Source: Streptomyces rapamycinicus NRRL 5491 | GTDB lineage: Bacteria; Actinomycetota; Actinomycetes; Streptomycetales; Streptomycetaceae | Direction: 5' to 3' | Length of the DNA: 64,000 nucleotides | NCBI RefSeq assembly: GCF_024298965.1 | Contig: NZ_CP085193.1 | Span: 310,001-374,000 of the forward strand | Part shown: piece by piece, positions 59,859 through 64,000 of the stretch | Layout: every line of letters starts with the position of its first letter | How positions within the stretch are numbered: the stretch's first letter is position 1 | The notes under the pieces: generated by a model | What the model saw: the letters and a program-made list of their open reading frames with translations, nothing else | What the model was told of the DNA's origin: nothing | Database searches by the model: none | Program-made: the position numbers and the translations under genes

Positions 59859-59882
59859 TGCCTTTGCTGATCAGCAAAGGCA
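59859..59882. promoter_or_regulatory. Perfect 24-bp palindrome upstream of the drug exporter
   Basis: The half-site TGCCTTTGCTGA is followed directly by its exact reverse complement. It lies 126 bases before the exporter start and is a strong operator candidate for a TetR or MarR repressor. No regulator gene is adjacent. The TetR at 61.6 kb has its own, different operators. Confidence 0.8.
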
Positions 59883-60242
59883 GAGCCCGTCCACGGGCAC
59901 GCTTCCCCACGACCCATGCGGCGATGGACCGCGGGCCAGGACATGCCACAAGAGGCGTCTCAGAGGCGACGTCTCATGACGATGCCGCAGAGAAAGAAAC
60001 AGAAGGGGAAGAGACTTACCGCGCGCCGTGGAGGAGGGAGGGCACACGGCCGGAGGCAACTATGGCCGCAACGCATTCGGCACGGTCCATGTCTCTCGCC
60101 TCCTTCCGGCCAGGGCACGCAGTGCGTGTCGACGCCGAGCGCGCCGAGCGGGGCGGCAGAGATCCTGCCGCGCGAAATCCCGGACAGGCTACCCCACCAA
60201 CGCCTCGGAGTGCGATCGGAAAATCCGACCTGCGCAAGCCGG

Positions 60243-60276
60243 AAGGGGCTCGACGACGGCTGTCGTCGAGCCCCTT
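60243..60276. terminator. 15-bp perfect hairpin
   Basis: AAGGGGCTCGACGAC pairs perfectly with GTCGTCGAGCCCCTT around a GGCT loop. It lies between the aldo/keto reductase gene and the exporter promoter, so it may terminate the minus-strand reductase transcript. The stem echoes the hairpin at 57586-57616. Confidence 0.75.
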
Positions 60277-60610
60277 GCGGTGTTCTGCCTGGGATTCCTG
60301 CCTCTCGGTCGGTACCGGCGTCGCGTCCGTCCGGCCGTCTCCGCAAGCTGCTTGCTCAATCCCTCGGCAAGCGTGTCCAGTTCGCGGACCCACCGGGCCA
60401 GGAGAAGTCGAGCTAATCCGCCGTAGCGACGTCCACCAGAGGGGCCCGCACGGCACCGCTGACGCTCGGAAAGGTCTCCGTGGCCCGTGCGTTTGCCGCT
60501 GGCAACTCGACCCCGCGTCCCCCGACCTGCCGCTGAGCTTCCGGCGACCGTTCGCAGCCAGCACAACGGTGACGGGCGTCGCGACGCCGCGGAGATCCAT
60601 CAGAAGCCCC

Positions 60611-61498
60611 CTAGCCCTCCAGCGCCGCCAGCGCCTCCTCGTCGAGCACGACGTCGCCGGCAGCGAGGTTCTCCTCGAGGTGGTCGATGCAGCGGGTGCC
60701 GGGGATGAGAAGCGTCCGCGGCCCCCGGGTGAGCACCCATGCCAGCCCGACCTGGGACGGGGTGGCGCCCAGCCGCGTCGCCACCTCCCGCACGGCGGGC
60801 TGGTCGGCGACCTTCGGCAGCTCCGGGAACCCCGACCCGAGCGGGAAGTACGGCACCCAGGCGATGCCGTGCTCGCGGCAGAGGTCGAGCACGGGCTCGG
60901 ACGAACGGTCGACGAGGCTGTAGGCGTTCTGCACGCAGACGACACCGGCCGGCAGGGCGTGCCGTAGCTGGTCGGCGTCGACGTGGCTGAGGCCGATTCC
61001 GCCGAGCAGCCCGGCGTCGCGCAGGGCGATCAGCTCGGCGAGCTGGTCGTCGAAGTCGACCCGCTGGCCGGCGGGGATTCCCTGCGTCCGGTACATCGGG
61101 TAGATGTTGACCACGTCGAGGCGCTCGGCGCCCAGCGTGCGCAGGTTCGCCTCCAGCTCGGAGCGCAGTTCGGCGGGCTTTTGCGCCGGACGCAGCCCGT
61201 ACTGGCCGCCCGGATCGCTGGTGGCACCGACCTTGCCGGCCAGCACCAGGTGCTCGGGGTAGGGACGCAGTGCGGCTCGGATGCGCGCGTTGACGCGGCC
61301 CGCTCCGTAGAACTCGGCGGTGTCGATGTGGTCGACGCCCAGTTCGACGGCCCGGCGCAGTACGGCGAGGGCTTGCTCGTCGTCACCGTGTTCGAGCTGC
61401 ATCGCGCCGTAGCCGATGCGGGCGACGGGACGTCCGGCGAGAGACGTGAGTCCGCCGGGGTGTGGGCGTGCGCCCGAAGTGGTGCGGGTGGTGGTCAT
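60611..61498 (-). CDS. Aldo/keto reductase
   Basis: 295 residues. The catalytic tetrad region is present: DHIDTAEFYGAGRVNARIRA (Asp/Tyr), LVLAGKVGATSD (Lys) and RLDVVNIYPMYR in place of the His strand. The NADPH-binding C-terminus is LIPGTRCIDHLEENLAAGDV. It reduces carbonyl compounds with NADPH. GGAG lies seven bases before the ATG at 61498. It is divergent from a TetR gene with two short palindromes between them, the common pattern for stress- or substrate-induced reductases. Confidence 0.92.
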   Translation of the reverse strand: MTTTRTTSGARPHPGGLTSLAGRPVARIGYGAMQLEHGDDEQALAVLRRAVELGVDHIDTAEFYGAGRVNARIRAALRPYPEHLVLAGKVGATSDPGGQYGLRPAQKPAELRSELEANLRTLGAERLDVVNIYPMYRTQGIPAGQRVDFDDQLAELIALRDAGLLGGIGLSHVDADQLRHALPAGVVCVQNAYSLVDRSSEPVLDLCREHGIAWVPYFPLGSGFPELPKVADQPAVREVATRLGATPSQVGLAWVLTRGPRTLLIPGTRCIDHLEENLAAGDVVLDEEALAALEG

Positions 61499-61534
61499 GG
61501 TGGGGCTCCCGTGGAACGGTAGGCTCACGGCTAA

Positions 61535-61577
61535 GCGGAGGGACCTCCGCAACGTAGCATAATCGGAGGTGCCTCCG
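61535..61577. promoter_or_regulatory. Two operator palindromes between reductase and TetR genes
   Basis: GCGGAGG-GA-CCTCCGC at 61535-61550 and CGGAGG-TG-CCTCCG at 61564-61577 share the same half-site, with centres 28 bases apart. They cover both divergent promoters and the TetR ribosome site, so TetR probably represses both genes. Confidence 0.85.
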
Positions 61578-61581
61578 CTTC

Positions 61582-62160
61582 ATGGCCGCTGTCGACCGTG
61601 AACCACGCCTGCGGGCCGATGCCCAGCGCAACCGGGACCGCCTCCTCGAGGTGGCCCGCGCCGCCTTCACCGCCGGACAGACGCCGACCCTGGAGGCCGT
61701 CGCCCGCGAGGCCGGCGTCGGGATCGGCACGCTCTACCGGCACTACCCGACCCGCGAGGCGCTGATCGAGGCGGTCTACCGGGCCGAGCGAGCGCAGCTG
61801 TGCTCCCGCGTGGAGCCGCTGCTCGCCGAGCACGAGGCCGTCACCGCACTGCGCATGTGGATGGACGACTACGCCGACTTCATCGCCACCAAGCGCGGCA
61901 TGGCCGAGACACTGAAGGCGATCACCGCCGAGGGCACGGTTGCCTCCGCCCGCGCGCGAGCGAACATCAACGGCGCCGTCGGCGCGCTGATCGCCGCCGG
62001 GGCACGGGAGGGCACGCTCCGGGCAGACGTGCGCCCCGACGACGTCGTCAGCACCCTGGTAGGGATCTTCCTCGCGACCGAAGACCGCGAGCAGGCCGGG
62101 CGGATGCTCGACCTGCTCGTCGACGGCTTGCGGGCCGGGACGTCAGCGAAGCGCGGCTGA
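61582..62160 (+). CDS. TetR/AcrR family transcriptional regulator
   Basis: 192 residues. The helix-turn-helix is clear (RDRLLEVARAAFTAGQTPTL, then AGVGIGTLYRHYPTREAL). The C-terminal part matches the TetR_C_33/SCO1712-like domain seen in regulators divergent from aldo/keto reductases. Its operators overlap its own ribosome site, so autoregulation is likely. Confidence 0.93.
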   Translation: MAAVDREPRLRADAQRNRDRLLEVARAAFTAGQTPTLEAVAREAGVGIGTLYRHYPTREALIEAVYRAERAQLCSRVEPLLAEHEAVTALRMWMDDYADFIATKRGMAETLKAITAEGTVASARARANINGAVGALIAAGAREGTLRADVRPDDVVSTLVGIFLATEDREQAGRMLDLLVDGLRAGTSAKRG

Positions 62161-62727
62161 CATGGGCCGGGCGCTTCTCCCAAGTCCCGCGTCGCAGGAG
62201 GGTCGTCGCCGCGACGATCATCCCGAAGAGTTCACCAGGAGGGGATGAGTCGGCCAGCAGCGCGTCGACTTCTTCGGACCGGCCGCACGGCCGACCCTCC
62301 GGCTCCTGGCCATGTGCCGCCGCGCAGCCCTTCTGCCCGGCGGCACATGATGTCCGCCGCGACGCTCTTCGTGGGCAGGGTGCCGTATCAAGCGCGGCCT
62401 CGGTGAACCGGTCGCCGGACAGGCCGTGTCCAGCATCGCCTCGCGCCACGAGCGGCGCGGGGCCCCCTCGGCGTCCTCCGGCGCGGCCGCCAGGAGCTCG
62501 CGGCAGAACTCCATCCGCCGTTCGCCATCGAGCGCGGCCGATGCGACCGCCGACCCCTTCCGTGCCGCCGAGGTCGCCCTCGACCCCGCCGGGTCCCCCG
62601 AGCGAGCTACTCATGTGTCCACTCGGGGGTGAAGCCCGGCACCAGCGGTCTCTTGTTGACTCCCTGACTGTCAACGCAGCGGTCGGACCGGCGGTCCGGC
62701 CATGTCGAACGCCAGGAGGGCGACACC
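62161..62727. other. 567-base gap before the tripeptidyl aminopeptidase gene
   Basis: No gene that I can support. A dyad GTTGAC (62655-62660) and GTCAAC (62670-62675) lies 53 bases before the next start and may be an operator. Weak coding-like stretches on the minus strand near 62200-62500 change frame repeatedly and may be the relic of a lost gene. Confidence 0.45.
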
Positions 62728-64000
62728 ATGAGAACGATGCGCGATTCTGGAAAGTCCGGTTTCCCCGGGGGCCGCCGGTTCGCCGTGGCTCTGGTGGTTT
62801 CCACGCTGGCCGGAACCGGGCTGGCGGCATGTGACGGGGACGACGGGGACACGGCACAGACCAAGGCGGGAAAGCAGACCGGGCCGACCGCCACGCAGAC
62901 CGCGGCGGACCACGCCGGGATCGCCTGGGGCAAGTGCCCTCGCCCGGCCAAGGGAACGCCCCGGAACGCCCGGTTGACCTGCGGAACGCTGAAGGTCCCG
63001 CTGAACTACCGCGACCCCGGCGGCGAGCAGATCGACGTGGCGGTTTCCCGGCTGGCCACCGCCACGCCCGGCAAACGGCATGGCGTCCTGCTGCTGAACC
63101 CCGGCGGACCGGCCCTGGGCGGTCTCGACACACCCGGAACCATGGCGCCCACACTGCCGAAGGCCGTAACCGACAGCTACGACCTGATCGGCTTCGACCC
63201 GCGCGGCGTCGAGCACAGCACCCCGCAGAGCTGCGGTCTGAAGGACCCCGGCGTCTCCGCGCTCTTCCCGTACCCCGCCGCGGACGGCTCGATCACCAAG
63301 AACGTGGCCCTCGCCGAAGCCAACGCCAAGAAGTGCGCCGACACGGCGGGCGAGAACCTGAAGTACTTCAACACCGCCAACACCGCCCGCGACATGGACC
63401 GCATCCGCCAGGCGCTGGGCGAGGAGAAGATCTCCTATTGGGGCCAGTCCTACGGCACCTACCTCGGCGCCGTCTACCGGTCCCTGTTCCAGGCCCGGAC
63501 CGATCGGATGATCCTTGAAGGCAACGTCAACGCCACCAAGGTATGGGCCGATGAGGTGGCGGACACCTGGGGCAAGGGCATGGCCGACCGGTTCCCCGAC
63601 GCGGCCGCCGTCGCCGCGGCCCAGGACAGCACCCTCGGGCTGGGCAACAGCGTCAAGCAGGTGACCCGGACCTACCTCGCCCTCGCCGACCGGCTCGACC
63701 GCAAGCCCGTACCGGTTCCCGGCACATCCCTGTCGCTGGACGGGCCGCTGCTGCGGAACATCACCTACAGCATGCTCCTGCACAACGACACCCTCGCGCC
63801 CCTGACCCAGTTCTGGAAGGCGGCCTCCGCCCTGGCCGACGGCCACACCACGGGCGCCGACAAGGCGGTGCTCCAGCAGGTCCTCGCCGACACCCCGGCG
63901 CCCCCGGGCGTCCCCGCGGACAACCAGGCAACCATGTTCCTGGCTCTCACCTGCGGCGACGCCGAGTGGCCCCACGATGTCGGCGGCTACGCCACCCGCA
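62728..64000 (+). CDS. Secreted tripeptidyl aminopeptidase-type lipoprotein, cut by the window edge
   Basis: 424 codons visible. The N-terminus is a lipoprotein signal ending in the lipobox LAAC, followed by an Asp/Thr-rich spacer. The body is an alpha/beta hydrolase of the Streptomyces Tap/SlpD/SlpE group: KVPLNYRDPGGEQIDVAVSR, GVLLLNPGGPALGG (oxyanion), DLIGFDPRGVEHSTPQSC and the nucleophile elbow WGQSYGTYLG. The TAP C-terminal domain with the catalytic His would lie beyond the edge. It trims tripeptides from extracellular proteins. AGGAGGG precedes the ATG at 62728. Confidence 0.92.
   Translation, partial: MRTMRDSGKSGFPGGRRFAVALVVSTLAGTGLAACDGDDGDTAQTKAGKQTGPTATQTAADHAGIAWGKCPRPAKGTPRNARLTCGTLKVPLNYRDPGGEQIDVAVSRLATATPGKRHGVLLLNPGGPALGGLDTPGTMAPTLPKAVTDSYDLIGFDPRGVEHSTPQSCGLKDPGVSALFPYPAADGSITKNVALAEANAKKCADTAGENLKYFNTANTARDMDRIRQALGEEKISYWGQSYGTYLGAVYRSLFQARTDRMILEGNVNATKVWADEVADTWGKGMADRFPDAAAVAAAQDSTLGLGNSVKQVTRTYLALADRLDRKPVPVPGTSLSLDGPLLRNITYSMLLHNDTLAPLTQFWKAASALADGHTTGADKAVLQQVLADTPAPPGVPADNQATMFLALTCGDAEWPHDVGGYATR

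Larger units (their letters stand above)
59734..60610. other. 880-base gene-poor region with palindrome and terminator
   Basis: Contains the exporter promoter and palindrome at its left end and a strong hairpin at 60243-60276. Between 60310 and 60600 one minus-strand frame has a short helical-looking stretch (LARWVRELDTLAEGLSKQLA), but no start or family is evident. I find no convincing gene. Confidence 0.5.

Noticed and set aside
58087..59979. 630-codon plus-strand frame opposite the drug exporter
   Set aside because: Gln/Arg/Gly/His-rich shadow. The minus strand has DHA2 motifs A, C and D1.
60311..60610. Minus-strand frame with LARWVRELDTLAEGLSKQLA as a small gene
   Set aside because: Short helical-looking stretch without start, ribosome site or recognised family. 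It may be chance in GC-rich DNA.
1..64000. CRISPR arrays, tRNA or rRNA genes, riboswitches, prophage
   Set aside because: Reading through the intergenic regions on both strands gave no direct-repeat array, cloverleaf, conserved aptamer or phage structural gene. A covariance-model search would be needed to exclude small RNAs.

Overview
The window is high-GC DNA with GTG/TTG starts, twin-arginine and lipoprotein signals, and many TetR/IclR/PucR/Lrp-type regulators. This fits a Streptomyces or close relative. A tap-tpg pair (about 17.56-20.34 kb), which encodes the telomere-associated protein and the terminal protein of linear Streptomyces replicons, suggests a chromosome arm or a linear plasmid. 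The gene content agrees with that: mostly catabolic, transport and regulatory accessory genes, no rRNA, tRNA or ribosomal genes seen, and many decayed genes and transposase scraps.

Layout. 1-5.6 kb: a tightly coupled minus-strand operon (DUF3100 membrane protein, M20 amidohydrolase, aldehyde dehydrogenase, 3-hydroxyisobutyrate dehydrogenase-like enzyme) behind an RpiR/SIS regulator. 5.9-11.0 kb: an endonuclease VII-fold protein, a Tat-exported FAD oxidoreductase, and a divergent TetR/metallo-beta-lactamase-fold pair sharing a long palindrome. 11.3-17.5 kb: an unassigned GT-B-like protein, then an IclR-RidA fused reading frame divergent from an M20 deacylase and an MFS permease. 17.6-23.5 kb: tpg, tap, a PP2C phosphatase, an RTX-repeat secreted protein and a small membrane protein. 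23.6-28.9 kb: a cysteine synthase-family enzyme, a graveyard of IS, TetR and hydrolase fragments, then a PucR regulator with a two-component flavin monooxygenase. 29.0-33.7 kb: a methyltransferase, a deleted MMPL exporter facing a headless TetR, an intact TetR and an SGNH hydrolase.

33.8-40.2 kb: five minus-strand genes, four of them overlapping head to tail: a ketopantoate reductase/M20 peptidase fusion, an SDR, an MHS-type permease, a polysaccharide deacetylase-fold hydrolase and a double Lrp regulator. This looks like an intact but uncharacterised uptake and degradation system. 40.6-50.2 kb: assorted enzymes, a GNAT protein, Tn3 and MmyB remnants, an orphan GyrB-like ATPase, a P-loop kinase, an S66 peptidase and a fatty acid desaturase. 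50.4-57.3 kb: a nested hairpin cluster, a small exported protein, an XRE-nSTAND-WD40 protein, and the decayed remains of a carnitine to betaine to dimethylglycine pathway (carnitine dehydrogenase, BKACE, Rieske oxygenase). 57.6-64.0 kb: an FBP-domain protein and a DHA2 drug exporter with a perfect 24-bp palindrome upstream, an aldo/keto reductase and TetR pair with two operators, and the start of a tripeptidyl aminopeptidase lipoprotein.

Three M20 metallohydrolases occur in separate operons, each with its own regulator class (RpiR, IclR, Lrp) and its own transporter class. This suggests repeated acquisition of modules for taking up and hydrolysing N-acyl or peptide-like substrates. No CRISPR array, tRNA, rRNA or recognisable prophage was seen. 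All assignments come from reading the sequence. No database search was run.
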